Source: Albifimbria verrucaria
Taxonomy: Eukaryota > Ascomycota > Sordariomycetes > Hypocreales > Stachybotryaceae
Reading direction: 5' to 3'
Assembly (NCBI GenBank): GCA_020081605.1
Contig: JAHREC010000062.1
Coordinates: 1,116,001 to 1,180,000, forward strand
Length of the DNA stretch: 64,000 bases
The position numbers were made by a program, and so were the translations under genes. This document shows positions 11,841 through 22,689 of this stretch, piece by piece (positions within the stretch are counted from its first letter, which is position 1; each line of letters starts with the position of its first letter). Under the pieces are notes generated by a model that saw nothing but the letters and a program-made list of their open reading frames with translations, searched no databases and was not told the DNA's origin.

Positions 11841-13550
11841 ATGGCATCCACCGGGAAAAGTGCTCGTTTGATTCAGCCCGAGGCTGTATCTCAAGCACCA
11901 AGTCTCGCCGAGACTCCGCCCTCAGCCCAGCAATCTGGAATGGAGGAGGAAACTCTATATCCGCCAATCCACAGCAATGCGTCAGAAGTGGCCGTCGAAA
12001 ATGAGGTTGGTGTGACAGATGAGAAGCGGAACGGCGCCAAAGCAGGGGAAAGAAGAACCCGGCGCAACCCAGCCAGAGCAAGGAGGCCAAGATTCCCAGC
12101 GAACCACACCAGGGAGAAAATATCCTGTGGTCTCTGTCACCTGAGCTGCTGGATCTGGTTCTAAACAAGGTCCAGGACAGACCAACCATCAGGGCGCTGG
12201 GGCTGACATGCAAGGCCTTGTATTCCATGCTCATCCCACGGCTTCACCATCGTGTTTCTATTTCCTCGTATTCTGACGCCGAAGTGGTCGAAATAATTCG
12301 CACCCTTGGGCGCTATATGGACAGTACGCAAAAGATACAGCTAAACAGAGAGGTCAAGTTCAAGAATCAGCAAGACTGGTTCCCGACTGGCCTTGATGAG
12401 AAGTCCAAGCCACTTTGTACATCGTGGGTGAGGCGGCTGGCTATGGGCCCTCCTGCTCTCAATAGGAATGTGCGGTATATTGTTTCCAGATGTGTAGAGG
12501 AGGCACTTAGAAATCTGGAAAACCTAGAGACGGTTCAGTGCTGGATAATTACCAAGTCAGTGTACTCCATGCGTTCAACCATTTCCAACGAACTCTATGC
12601 TGCATGTTCTCAAATGCCAACTAACAATCAATGACAGGTCGATTACACAGGGCCTTGCATCTCTGAAAAACCTGAAAGTACTCGATCTATCTTTCACAAG
12701 GAATGGAACTGATGAGGATCTGCTCGCGTTGGCTAAAATCAAGGGCCTAAAACACTTCAAGCTGTCAGACGCTTCCTTCGACCCAGAGCGACGCAAGGCC
12801 CTACAGACCATGATTATAAACTCGGCGTCTACACTTGAAAGTCTCTGTGTTAAGACCTGTAATCGTAGTCCCATGGGACTTTTGCTACTTGACTGGGCAG
12901 AGAAGGATCCGACCTTAGCAGCCACCACATATAGAAAACCCGTTCTAACAGCTTTGAGATCACTGTCTCTGGATAGTTACACTATGGGGTTTGAAGGAAT
13001 CGACACGATATTTAAAGCAATAGACTTTACTCAACTGGTTGAGCTCAGGGCCTGCAGAATGGATCAACATGACAGGTACTTTCTTCGCAAGTTCGTAGCT
13101 TTGGTCAAGGCTGCAAAGTCGGATGGCACTGGCATGAAGCTGCGGCACTTATGTGTGGAAATGTGGAGGGCCCCTTCTGCTGACGATACAATAGCGGATG
13201 TTGCCGAGAAAATTGAGGAAATATCTGAGCTTGTTTCGTGTTTCGACAGCTTGGAAAGTCTGAAGCTGGAGAACTTTGGAGAGTATCCAAGAGCTCGTAT
13301 CACCACTAATCCCGGACTCGCAAACTCCCTGCTTCAGGCTATTTTGCGAAATAAAAACCTGAAGACGCTTAAGATTTCTCACAATCAGCCTGAACATGAA
13401 TTCAGGATTCCGTACCTTTCACCGGAAAGCGTGGGGGCATTGATTGACGGCTTACATCTACTACAGAATTTCGAATTTGCACCGAAGGAAGGGCAGATAG
13501 TAAGTAGCCAAATGGCTTCTGTCTCAGACTTCTTTGAGCGCATCAACTAA
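11841..13550 (+). CDS. F-box / leucine-rich-repeat-like protein
   Basis: ATG 11841 begins a polar, disordered leader. A typical fungal F-box follows at about 12125-12245 (LWSLSPELLDLVLNKV, ALGLTCKALY). F-box proteins link substrates to SCF ubiquitin ligases through Skp1. An intron at 12556-12637 joins phase correctly (IITK to SITQGL) to a long C-terminal part with LRR-like strands: LKNLKVLDLSFT, LKHFKLSDASF, LTALRSLSLDSY, LVELRACRM, LESLKLENFG, LKTLKISHNQ. The leader and the F-box lie in different frames, so an unrecognised intron or a one-base break lies between about 12000 and 12115. The stop is at 13550. The target is unknown; large fungal F-box/LRR families vary fast and often lie in accessory regions. 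Confidence 0.72.
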
Positions 13551-14567
13551 CCCTCGCTGGAACAGACTGGAATAGCTCAGTCATTAAGTCGCGGAGCTCA
13601 ACTGACTTCAATCGTGTGTTTCCCTTATTACAGCTGGAAACCTCCCTCCACTGTGAAGAAACTAGGTCCGCACCACAAAATCCTACGTGCTATCACCAAC
13701 GCGTTTTTGAACTCTCCAAGGGTCGTGGAATCATATGCCAATGCATCCAGGGGTGGACATAGCAGCAAGTCTAATGGCATCATCAACCGGCCTTTTGTAT
13801 GGGAACATCATTGCAAGCTTAGGATGCTACAGGCTTCTGAGAATTGGGAACTGGCATCAAGATTTCCAGAGGAGCAAGAGATGGACATGGCAAAGCCGGA
13901 ACAGCTATGGAGCGAGGATGGAAGACGTCAAGTGTGGTATCGAGAGTCTAACCAAAAATGGAGTTCAAGAGAGAAGTGGCTGAACAAAGTGAGCAAGTAA
14001 GGATAACTCCCAACGATTGTAATTGCTTTGGCTGGCCGACCGTTGCAATTCCGACAATCCACTTGCAATCAGTTCTATTTAGCACGTAAATTCCTATCGA
14101 TAGCCACTCTAACCTTTGACATATTATGATTGTGAGCATCATCACGTACGTTAATCCTAGGGCTTGGAATGTGGTTGACAGGTCACTAGGCGAAGTATTG
14201 AAGTTTACACCAGATTATATCGAGGTAAGACTACCTAGGAGCTTCACGCACCACCGAGTTGCTGGCAAATTAACCACAATCAGACGACATGAGTGCCAAA
14301 TTTGAAGAAATGGCCGCTAAATCAGGTGGTGGAATTATTCGCTTTCTAACCAATCATGCTCTATACTTTCGGCCTAGTTTCTCGCTTGGCTCGACCTCGG
14401 CTGACCTATGGCTGTGAAACACTCCATCAAGGACTCGTCCCCGCAGACATGTTCACATGGGGTCGCTGCATTCATCAGTCTGCTAGGAACCCTAACTTTG
14501 CCGTTAATTGCGCCAGCGTCATACTGAAAATCAACAACATCAAACCCAAGCCACCAGCAACAACAAG
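13551..14567. other. Mostly non-coding interval with a doubtful small frame
   Basis: Apart from the possible small protein at 13735-13983, I find no supported gene. An 83-residue frame at 14356-14607 looks random and overlaps the start of the next gene. Confidence 0.4.
13735..13983 (+). CDS. Possible small hypothetical protein
   Basis: An 82-codon ATG frame with one hydrophobic segment (about residues 9-36, small residues, LLYGNIIASLG) and a basic, tryptophan-containing tail. I recognise no family. A second frame overlaps almost all of it (13614-14000), so only one, or neither, is real. It could be a remnant of a larger gene following the F-box/LRR gene. Weak evidence. Confidence 0.25.
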   Translation: MPMHPGVDIAASLMASSTGLLYGNIIASLGCYRLLRIGNWHQDFQRSKRWTWQSRNSYGARMEDVKCGIESLTKNGVQERSG

Positions 14568-15047
14568 ATGGAAGCTCCAGGCCAAGTCACGTCCGCTACT
14601 CTTGTAACAACCGCAACAACTTACCTCGACGCCATTTCCCGGCTAGACACTAGCTTACTTTCGTCGGTGCTTAGTCACAATTATAAACATACGTTTGCTC
14701 CATCGTCTGCCGGCCTGGGACCTCCTGTTGGCCGCGATGAATTCGTTTCACGATTCGGCACTCTGAGGAACGTCTTGCGAAGCTACCCTATCGGCATCAA
14801 GCAGACTTGGCCCAACACCTCCGTAAATCAAGTAACTGTGTGGGCAAATAGCGAGGCCGACTTCCACCCGCACGTTAAGAATGGGAAAGACGATGAATGG
14901 TGCTCCAAAGGTGAATATGTATTCATCTTCACAATGGATACTCAAGGGACGAAAGTCGAGCAGGCGGTAGAGTTTGTTGATAGCAATGCTACGCAGGGTA
15001 TGCGGATTCTGGTTCTTAAGGCATTTGAACAAATAAAAGAGAGGTAA
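14568..15047 (+). CDS. NTF2-like / SnoaL-like fold small protein
   Basis: A complete 159-residue frame from the ATG at 14568. Its plan is that of the fungal NTF2-like superfamily: an N-terminal helix pair with LVTTATTYLDAISRLD and a conserved H/Y stretch LSHNYKHTFAP, a central segment GRDEFVSRFGTLRNVLRSYPI, then alternating strands (VNQVTVWANSEADF, EYVFIFTMD, VEQAVEFVDS) and a terminal helix LKAFEQIKER. Members bind or convert small molecules in secondary metabolism, or have no known activity; I cannot assign a substrate. No signal peptide or membrane helix is visible. The start was chosen because it is the first ATG of the conserved part. No frame break is seen. Confidence 0.7.
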   Translation: MEAPGQVTSATLVTTATTYLDAISRLDTSLLSSVLSHNYKHTFAPSSAGLGPPVGRDEFVSRFGTLRNVLRSYPIGIKQTWPNTSVNQVTVWANSEADFHPHVKNGKDDEWCSKGEYVFIFTMDTQGTKVEQAVEFVDSNATQGMRILVLKAFEQIKER

Positions 15048-15553
15048 AATAGGAACCAGTATATGATACATATTAGAGAATGTGTTTAGAGTGTTATGGG
15101 TCGTGTGAAAATTACATGTCTAATCTGCCTCCATGAGAAGATTGAAGTCCTACGAGCGCTGCAATGCGTGAGGGTGCCTGACATTTGATTGATGGCGGTA
15201 TTTTTATTTGTGTAAGGTGTCAGATATGCTTTCGCAAGCATCAAATGTAATTATTTCGTCAAATATGACAGCATGTATGAGTCGCCATTCCTAATGGAAC
15301 GTGCAGAATCGCTCCGTTTATCGTTTTTGATCGTATGTGCTGCCGTCTGCATTGGCCCCGGCCGGTTCAAACGATTTGGCCTACCACGTGACATTATGAT
15401 TCAGAGCATATTCTTGAAATAGGCTTGTGGGAACATAGAAACACTTTCTCTCTGGGTTCATTTCGACATTGAACACGATCTGCTTATTCCAACACTTCCT
15501 TCAATGTGCAGTATTATAGCTAGAATTACTTGATCCAAATCCCTCACCGCGAG
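15048..15553. other. Intergenic region, 0.5 kb
   Basis: No gene seen. Non-coding spacer between two genes on the same strand. Confidence 0.5.
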
Positions 15554-16438
15554 ATGACGCTGGATGCTCCCGCCACCACACCAATGGATTCGTTTGGGAA
15601 GACTTTTTACATCGAACCGAAAGCCCGACACACACACACAGCGATTATGCTTCATGGCCGAGGGAGCGACGGAGAAGAGTTCGCTGACGAGTTTTTTGAC
15701 ACTCGGATGTCTGACGGAAGCACATTCGCTGAGAAGCTGCCAAGTTGGAAATGGGTCTTCCCTTCCTCCCAAACGCTATGGAGCACTGCATTCGAAGAAG
15801 AGATGCCGGCATGGTTCGAAGCCCACTCACTGACCGACATCACCGCCCGGCAGGATCTACAGATCTCGGGAATCCAAGGTTCAGTGAAATATCTTTCTAA
15901 TATCGTGGACCAAGAAGTTACGAGACTCCAAGGCAAAGCAGATCAAGTGATTATGATTGGCATCAGTCAAGGTGCTGCTATTGGACTCTGGACTTTATTC
16001 AACTTAAATGTTGCTTCGACAAAAGTTGGTGCTTTGATTGGAGCTAGTGCATGGCTGCCGTTCGCCAATAATTTGAAACATTATTCTTGCCAAAAGACAC
16101 ACAGCCAGAGCGATAGCCACTCGACCAAAAACAAGATCGAAGTAGAAGATTTTATCAGAGAATTGATACCTACTCCAATACCCCGGGCATCGCCAGTAGC
16201 AGCGTCTGGCCTGATTAACAACACCCCGGTGTTTTTGGGACATGGCATTGATGATGCGTATGTCGATGTGGAACTTGGACGCCAAGCACGCGATGTATTG
16301 GTCTCCATTGGATTTAACGTGGAATGGAAGGAGTATGAAGGCGCAGAACAGGAAGGGCACTGGTTCAAGGAACCCGAGGAAACTGATGATATTTTCCAGT
16401 TTATTCAAAAAGTGATTACAGGGCCGAAGGTTACCTAG
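15554..16438 (+). CDS. Acyl-protein thioesterase / phospholipase-carboxylesterase-like hydrolase
   Basis: A complete 294-residue alpha/beta hydrolase in one uninterrupted frame. It has the opening IMLHGRGSDGEEFADEF, the WVFPSS strand, the nucleophile elbow GISQG (serine), an acid in GHGIDDAYV and a histidine in EGHWF. This is the order and context of the acyl-protein thioesterase/carboxylesterase family, which removes acyl chains from proteins or lipids. It is longer than the usual 220-240 residues because of a polar insertion (about residues 178-212, rich in S, H and K) before the acid. ATG 15554 is preferred: it is the first ATG of the frame and sits a few residues before the conserved region. 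Probably cytosolic; no signal peptide. It has no obvious tie to the NLR and HET neighbours. The intact frame is notable beside so many broken ones. Confidence 0.88.
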   Translation: MTLDAPATTPMDSFGKTFYIEPKARHTHTAIMLHGRGSDGEEFADEFFDTRMSDGSTFAEKLPSWKWVFPSSQTLWSTAFEEEMPAWFEAHSLTDITARQDLQISGIQGSVKYLSNIVDQEVTRLQGKADQVIMIGISQGAAIGLWTLFNLNVASTKVGALIGASAWLPFANNLKHYSCQKTHSQSDSHSTKNKIEVEDFIRELIPTPIPRASPVAASGLINNTPVFLGHGIDDAYVDVELGRQARDVLVSIGFNVEWKEYEGAEQEGHWFKEPEETDDIFQFIQKVITGPKVT

Positions 16439-16975
16439 AATTTCTATTTAGAAACAGAATGAGTAGCTCGACACCTGTCTATTATTTATTAGTTATCAAA
16501 TAGAAATTATCACATAATTGCACCATATTTGCTCATATAGTAGACTGTCGACTAAGAATTCATACCATGAGCCAGCCTTTGATATGGGCGCCTACACACA
16601 ACACGCTTTTTATCATTTCATGCTGCCTTTGCTATTGATCAAGTACACCATATCGGGCCAAATAATCTGACCATATTGGATATTTCCCCGATTTTCGATC
16701 AAAATTAGTCATTTACTGACATTTTGCGTTCATCATCCGCCCCGTATTGCCAAGACCCAGGCAATGCAGGTTTGCCCAGGCATCACCAGGCATCCACCCA
16801 TGATGATCTTCAAGAGTCAGAAATCACAACTTATAAAGCCACAGTTCATAGAATCTCCATGTTTCCACCCTTAACCATTTAATTAGTCTTGCATATCATT
16901 TCGGCAAATGAGCCTAGAAAAGACAAGCCAACATTCTAAGCATTGACACCCCGTCTCAGTTTTGCGTCGAGTCAA
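16439..16975. other. Intergenic region, 0.5 kb
   Basis: No gene. AT-rich, with pyrimidine-rich patches before the ankyrin gene. Confidence 0.5.
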
Positions 16976-18823
16976 ATGGCCAACGACCTCATCAGCTCTT
17001 GTCAAGAAGGTAATATATCATAAGTTTACTGGGGAGATTATTGTGAAACCAAGGATCAACATGTTTGAGCCTTCCAAACCGATGAACTGGCAGATGCAAG
17101 ACGACTTCATACACCCAACCGAGATGGTGCATGCGTGTATCCGTGACAATAACATTTTTAAATTGCGAGTGCTGCTTCAGTCCCATCCACTGCCAGACTT
17201 AAATCGTCTCAGTAATTGGGGTACGCCACTTCATGTTGCAGTCTACTGTAACAGTCTTATGGCGGTTGAGATGCTTCTTCAAGCTGGCGCCAATCCATTA
17301 ATAGATAGCGACATCGAACAATCAGAGTGGGGTGACTTCTTAACACCTCTCAGTCTAGCTGCTCGAGAAGGACATCGAGAGATAGTCCTAATGCTGTGGC
17401 ACAGCAACTTGCCTGAGATTCATATAAAGAACCATCAGCCCTTCGAGACATGCCTTGCTCAGGCTGCTTACCAGGGTCATGTCACCATAGTCACCGATCT
17501 ATTGGCTTGGTGGGACGGATGGCCTCAAGCCATCTTGAACCAGGTTCTCCATTATGCCGCAAGTCGCTGGGAGTATTATGTCGTTGAAGAGCTCCTCTCT
17601 AGCTCCTCTTTTGATCAAAAAGAGCTTGACTCTGCTCTACGTGCGGCAACACGACATAAAAAATGTCGAGGACTGGCGAAACGATTATCTATGAAGGTAT
17701 GGACTACTTCCACCAAGAACAACTCGTTGCGCTGCTGATACATGCTGGATCTAACCCGAATGCGCACTGCGAGACAGAATGTCCTCTCATTGTGTCAGCT
17801 GTGGGCTTCCATGACTTGGTAGGGGGCGTCAAAGCATTGTTGGAGAATGGTGCGAATCCTAATGCCGTTGACGAAAAGGGACATCTGCCCTACATATTCT
17901 GGCTTCGCCTGTGTTGACTAAGAATGAGCGCGCAGCTACAAGGCGGTTTTGCGAGACTGGAATACGGCTTCTACTCAAACACGGCGGGTCTGTCTGCCTA
18001 CAAAACAACTCAGGCGATGCTCCTATCCATTTGGCAGCATACAACGCACCGATAAGAATATTCAGACTCTACTTGTCTACATACCCAGGAGGTGAGACTG
18101 CAGGTGCACTTGGGTCGGTCAACTGTCATGGCGAGACTTTGCTACATTTTGCCTGCGCTGGAGGCCAGCTTGAGACAGTAAAATATCTCCTGGCACACGA
18201 AGGCATCAATGTAAACGCAAAAACCTAAACGGTTGGTCACCTTTGATTTGTGCTCTCGCTCCAGCACCACGAGATCCAAATTCTCCTTCTCCATGTAAGG
18301 GTGTATTTGAGGCTGTACGTATTGCGCAGCTCCTTCTTTCTCACGGCGCAGATCCCCTTGTCACCACTGCAGAGGGCTGGAACCCATTGCACTGCCTAGC
18401 ATTCTATCCAGATAGTGGCCGGAACACTGAAGTGCAAGACATGGTTGAGCATCTTATCAGAAGAGGCGTTAACATGGAAGCTCGAGCAACTTTGTTGATA
18501 TATCACGGGGCTGGGCATTATTTGGGGGCTTCTTGGGGATTTCGGGTTTTCCAAAAGCTCAAAAGTCTACCCAAATATCCAAGGACTTGGAAACCAGGAT
18601 TCCCGCTGCTGCACTGGGCAGCATACCATGGGGCTGTAGGGGTCCTTAAAGTCATATTAGAGAACGGCGTTACTCTTTCTATGCTGAATTCCACGGCAAG
18701 GACAACGGCTAAACAGACGGCACAGGCATCGCCACGCTTAAGATACCACGGGGTATTCGCAAAACTATTTTAAATCTCCTGGAAACTGCAGAAGATCAAG
18801 ACTGGGATTCGGAGGAACAATGA
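16976..18823 (+). CDS. Ankyrin-repeat protein, frame-broken at base runs
   Basis: Repeats continue across several frames: TPLHVAVYCNSLMAVEMLLQAGANP, TPLSLAAREGHREIV, VALLIHAGSNPNAHCE, ALLENGANPNAVDEKG, then TSALHILASPV, LLLKHGGS, APIHLAAYNA, TLLHFACAGGQLETVKYLL, WSPLICALAP, AQLLLSHGADPL, NPLHCLAFYP and PLLHWAAYHGAVGVLKVILENG. That is about ten repeats with no other recognised domain. The frame changes at an A6 run (17658-17663), a GGG (17878-17880) and an A5 run (18219-18223). At each point a one-base change restores the ankyrin consensus. A further change near 18700 leads to a tail ending at 18823. The first ATG (16976) would give MANDLISSCQE and then an intron; this start is tentative. Ankyrin proteins bind partners; the target is unknown. 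Confidence 0.7.
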
Positions 18824-19737
18824 CCGCCTGAACATATTCTCCTACTACCAGTCATAATTCTCAAAAGAAATGATTTTGCCAGTACCTTCAAGGTAATGTA
18901 TAACTAGGGCTTTTCTGTATTGAGACAGCTGAAAATGTAAATTCAAGGGTGCTGTTCGTAAAACAGTGTGCAAGCTGTGTAGGCAATGATGCCAATGCTG
19001 GGCTGGAGATATCCTGTATCACAGGGGCTCATGCTCTCTCAATTTCGCCTGATAATACAATATTTGGGGAAATGGAGGGATTCAACGGATTGGAAGTAGG
19101 TTTGGTGACAACAGCCTAGGCCAAGTACCAAAAGGTGTCGTGATTGATGATAAAATTCCAGGGACGATTTAGCCTACAATCCAATGAGATTGAACGTCAA
19201 AATTGGAATGCGACAAGTTCCTTTTGTATATATGATAGCACCTTAGATAATAACTATCGTATTTGTAAGCATAGTGACACTTGTATGGTTGAGCACACTC
19301 TTGGTGGGAACCGTCATGCAAATAGCAAAGCTACACGAGCTTGACTCCATCAACACGCATTTGTCACAGTAAATGTAAGCTTAATCACTCAACCGTTTTT
19401 ATTTGCAATTGAGTTTGAACCCCAATATTAATTACTCAATGCCCCACATCAGACTGAACAATCATTAACATGGCGAGGTTGCAGCATGCTCATAGGTGGA
19501 ATATATGTTATTGTTCAGGGATCGGTTCAGCAAACCCCGCATAGCCGGGATATGGGAAACTGTCGACTCGTGTGGAGTAGCTCTCGTAATGAATACTTGG
19601 AATGAATTCTAGTGGACCTATAAAGGTTGGAAGGAAGCGATGGGTGATCTTACATGTGAGATTCTTTTATTCTAGTTTGCTCTAGTAGGCCTGTTGTTGT
19701 GCTATCGAGGGAATTGGCATATAATTGAGCCGACAGA
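18824..19737. other. Intergenic region, 0.9 kb
   Basis: No supported gene. One 66-codon frame (19144-19344) has no recognisable features. Confidence 0.5.
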
Positions 19738-20999
19738 ATGTTGTATCAGCATATTATCATAGCAGGCTTCGCTGCCCTTGCTTCTGCCACAAATCCTCTA
19801 GCCAGGCTCTACGTTGCTTCGTACGCTGGAACTATTTCGACAGTTGAACTAAAGTCTGGTGGCCGGAATAAGCCTTCGGTTCTCGAAGTGACTTACACTA
19901 CCACTGAGTGTGCAAAAACCCCTCTTGGCTCACTCTCGACCAACAGAAGAAGCTGCTTTACTGCACCGATCGCGATCTCACGACGCCCAATGGAACATTA
20001 AATGTTTTCCAGACCTCCCGTGATGGGAAGCTCTTACACCTGAGCAGAGTCCCAACTATCCCCGGAACTGTCAGCTCCGTGGCCTATGGGAGGAACAAGA
20101 ATGGCCTGGCCATCGCTGCGTACCAGACGTCAACGTTTCAAACATTCGATGTCTCTGACCCGAAAGCGCCGTCAAATTTACAGTCATGGAGCTACACTCT
20201 GGAGGCTCCGGGCCCTGTGCTGCCCAACCAGGAGGCCCCACACCCACACCAAGCAATTCTAGATCCAACAGGGAACTATGTTCTTGTGCCTGATCTAGGA
20301 GCAGACCTTGTCCGTCTCTTCCAGGTTGAATCTCGCTCGTTGTCGTTGGTTCCACTTAGTCCTCTTGTCCAACTCCCTCCTGGTACTGGCCCAAGACATA
20401 TTGCTTTCCACACCACCAAAGCCAAAAAGAGCCTATTGTATGTTCTAGGCGAGCTGGCCAATACGATCACGACCTACGAAGTCTCGTATCCTCGTGGCCA
20501 GGCTCCGCGCGCCAGCCTGCTCCACACTGTCTCTACTTTCGGTGAAGGCAATTCAGCACCAAATGGAACAAGTGCAGCTGAGATACAGGTGACGGTAAGT
20601 TGGGGACTCTCAATTGAGTATTTTCACATATATAATAGCAATGCTAACACCTACCAAGGGAGATGGAAAATTTGTTGTCATCTCGTCGCGTAACGACAAG
20701 AAGTTTACGCTACCTAATTTCGACCCCACGAATAGCACCCAGATCGTCTCCGACTCCATCGTTACCTTTGGGATCAACTCTCGGACCGGCTTGCTGAAGC
20801 TGTCACAAGTATATCCTTCAGGTGGTCGTGTCCCACGTCATTTTGAGGTGAACAAGGCAGGCACACTGGTTGCCGTAGGGCTTCAGTCGGATTCTCGCGT
20901 CGTGTTAATTGACCGGGACGCGAAAACCGGAAATCTGAAGGGATTCAGAGCGAGTGTGAGCATTGCAGGGAAATTGTGGCAAGCATTTTCGACGAATAG
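19738..20999 (+). CDS. Secreted lactonase-family beta-propeller
   Basis: ATG 19738 starts a signal peptide (hydrophobic core IIIAGFAALASA). The protein follows the fungal 6-phosphogluconolactonase/muconate-cycloisomerase-type seven-bladed propeller: ARLYVASYAGTISTVEL, PSWLTLDQQKKLLYC, a blade PHPHQAILDPTGNYVLVPDLGADLVRLF, then GPRHIAFHTT and LYVLGELANTITTYEV. An intron at about 20595-20658 joins to GDGKFVVISSRND, SIVTFGINSRTGLL, GGRVPRHFEVNKAGTLVAVGLQ and SRVVLIDRD. Two single-base breaks: an A5/C4 run at 19914-19922 and GGG at 20968-20970. After the second, the other frame gives EIVASIFDE and a stop at 20999, a typical family C-terminus, so I end the gene there rather than at 21063. The likely product is a secreted lactonase or a catalytically unassigned propeller. 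Confidence 0.82.
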
Positions 21000-21556
21000 A
21001 CTACGATTGAATGCTTCGGTATTGGGAACTAGAAAACACGCCGCAATATTTTCATCACCCCATTAGATTAGACTACATTAGTCGCAAATATTGCCTCGAG
21101 AAATGATAGAATCTCCTCGAGTGTTATGGAGCCCACATATAAATAGCTGTGCAACAAAATCATCATTTGCATGTCAATGGCACTGAGGGAAAGTCACACA
21201 ATCCACTCCGATTGGGACCTATAGTCATAGAATGCTCTTTTAGGTAAAGGTAGCAATGTTGACTTCAACTTGAACTAGGAGATTGTTACGGGGTTGACGT
21301 ATCTGGAAGAAGAAGTATGCGAGGCACTGGAGCAAACCCAGCTTACACACACCTTTCCAGTCCTTCTGTAACTTGCATACTTGACACCCACACCAGAACA
21401 TTGACCTCACAACTTTAAACTCCTTTAGCTGTAACTACTGCTGGATTCTCTCAACATGATTAAGCAGGGTGGTTTAAATCTATGACTTCACGTGATGCAA
21501 GCGGGGTAAAGATACCTTTCGTTTGTTGTTGGCCTGACCTTGACTCCATTCACACC
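21000..21556. other. Intergenic region, 0.55 kb
   Basis: No gene. It is the promoter side of the Dabb-domain gene; no clear TATA box seen. Confidence 0.45.
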
Positions 21557-22122
21557 ATGATGAGAAATCGCCCAGTAACGGTTCTTGTTGTTATTCTTCT
21601 GCTTCTGCTGATAAGTAGTAGCCTTATTTGGCCTCATACCTTTAGTTCTGGCACTTCCATTGTTAACATGAGCGTTACGCATACCGTTCTCTTCCAGTTC
21701 AAAGCAGACGCTAAGCCTGATGATGTGAAAGCGGTGAGCTCTTCGTCAGATCATCCCCAAAAGTTTAGAGCATGTGCTAACAAGCCATAATCCTATAGGC
21801 TTGCAGCCGATTCCTTGAGCTCAAAGATAATTGTATCCATCCAACTACAAAGGAATCTTATATCACCTCATTAAAAGGTGGTCAGGACAACTCTCCAGAG
21901 GGGTTGCAGGTATGCCAGGAATACCCCAGGACCTCATCCTCCCAATTTTCATTGACAACCCTATAGAACGGCATTACACATGGATTCGTCGCGGAATTCA
22001 AATCTCTTGAGGATCGCGACTACTATGTTAAGAGCGACCCTGCCCACCTGGCTTTTGTCAAGAGCATTGGCGGCCTAGTTGACAAGGCTATTGTAGTCGA
22101 TTTTTCTGATGGGGTCTACTAG
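21557..22122 (+). CDS. Stress-responsive A/B-barrel (Dabb) domain protein, membrane-anchored or secreted
   Basis: Three exons with matching phases: 21557-21733, 21799-21909 and 21967-22122 (147 residues). The N-terminus has a strong hydrophobic segment (VLVVILLLLLISS), an uncleaved anchor or a signal peptide. Then comes a Dabb domain: THTVLFQFKADA, CSRFLELKDNC, SYITSLKGGQDNSPEGL, THGFVAEFKSLEDRDYYVKSDPAH and a last strand AIVVDFSDGVY. The dimeric ferredoxin-like Dabb fold includes small enzymes such as olivetolic-acid-cyclase-like proteins and stress-induced proteins; the substrate here is unknown. An internal ATG at 21669 begins right at the domain and could give a soluble form. No frame break. 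Confidence 0.82.
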
Positions 22123-22689
22123 TCGTTGCTGATACAACCATCAAGGCACTCCAGAGTATTACATGCAGAAGATTCTTACACTTTGTGTTTTCCGGTCAAG
22201 AGATCAGGAATCTGGTCCGGGTAGATTGGATGAAGTGGTCAATTCATAATTTTAGACGAGGTATTGAGTGCAATTGAAGCAGCATGTTACCAATAGCCTT
22301 TAAGTCATCTATGGGGCTAAAGTAATAGGTGTCTTAAGGACTGTTAGGAATCCCTCATCTTCTCTTTCATCAACCGACCCCTTTGGAGTCCTTCATGATC
22401 GCGGGTTTCTACGGGGGCTAGACAAGACCCGAATCTGCATGGACAATATTGTGCCCACAACTAATATTTGGTGGGTCAAGATAGGACCAGAAGACGACGA
22501 CATTTGCCATGATCGTCAGATACAAATTGACCTTTGGTGATGAATTGAATCTTTGACGGAGTTTAATCCGAAAAATCTTCAGCCACACGTTTAGTTCCTC
22601 GATAACTAGACTCAACCCGTCCAGCTCCACGTTGAGTGCCCCGGTGCCACGTGGAGCATATTCCTCAAGTACCGAGGACGTGTCCGTCT
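22123..22689. other. Intergenic region between convergent genes
   Basis: A 98-codon minus frame (22418-22714) overlaps the end of the F-box-like gene and has no recognised domain; I do not call it. Otherwise nothing seen. Confidence 0.4.

Noticed and set aside
11695..12234. 179-codon minus frame
   Set aside because: Antisense to the F-box region; no recognisable features.
15458..16408. Several minus-strand frames of 60-134 codons
   Set aside because: All lie antisense to the thioesterase-like hydrolase, whose plus frame has every catalytic motif.
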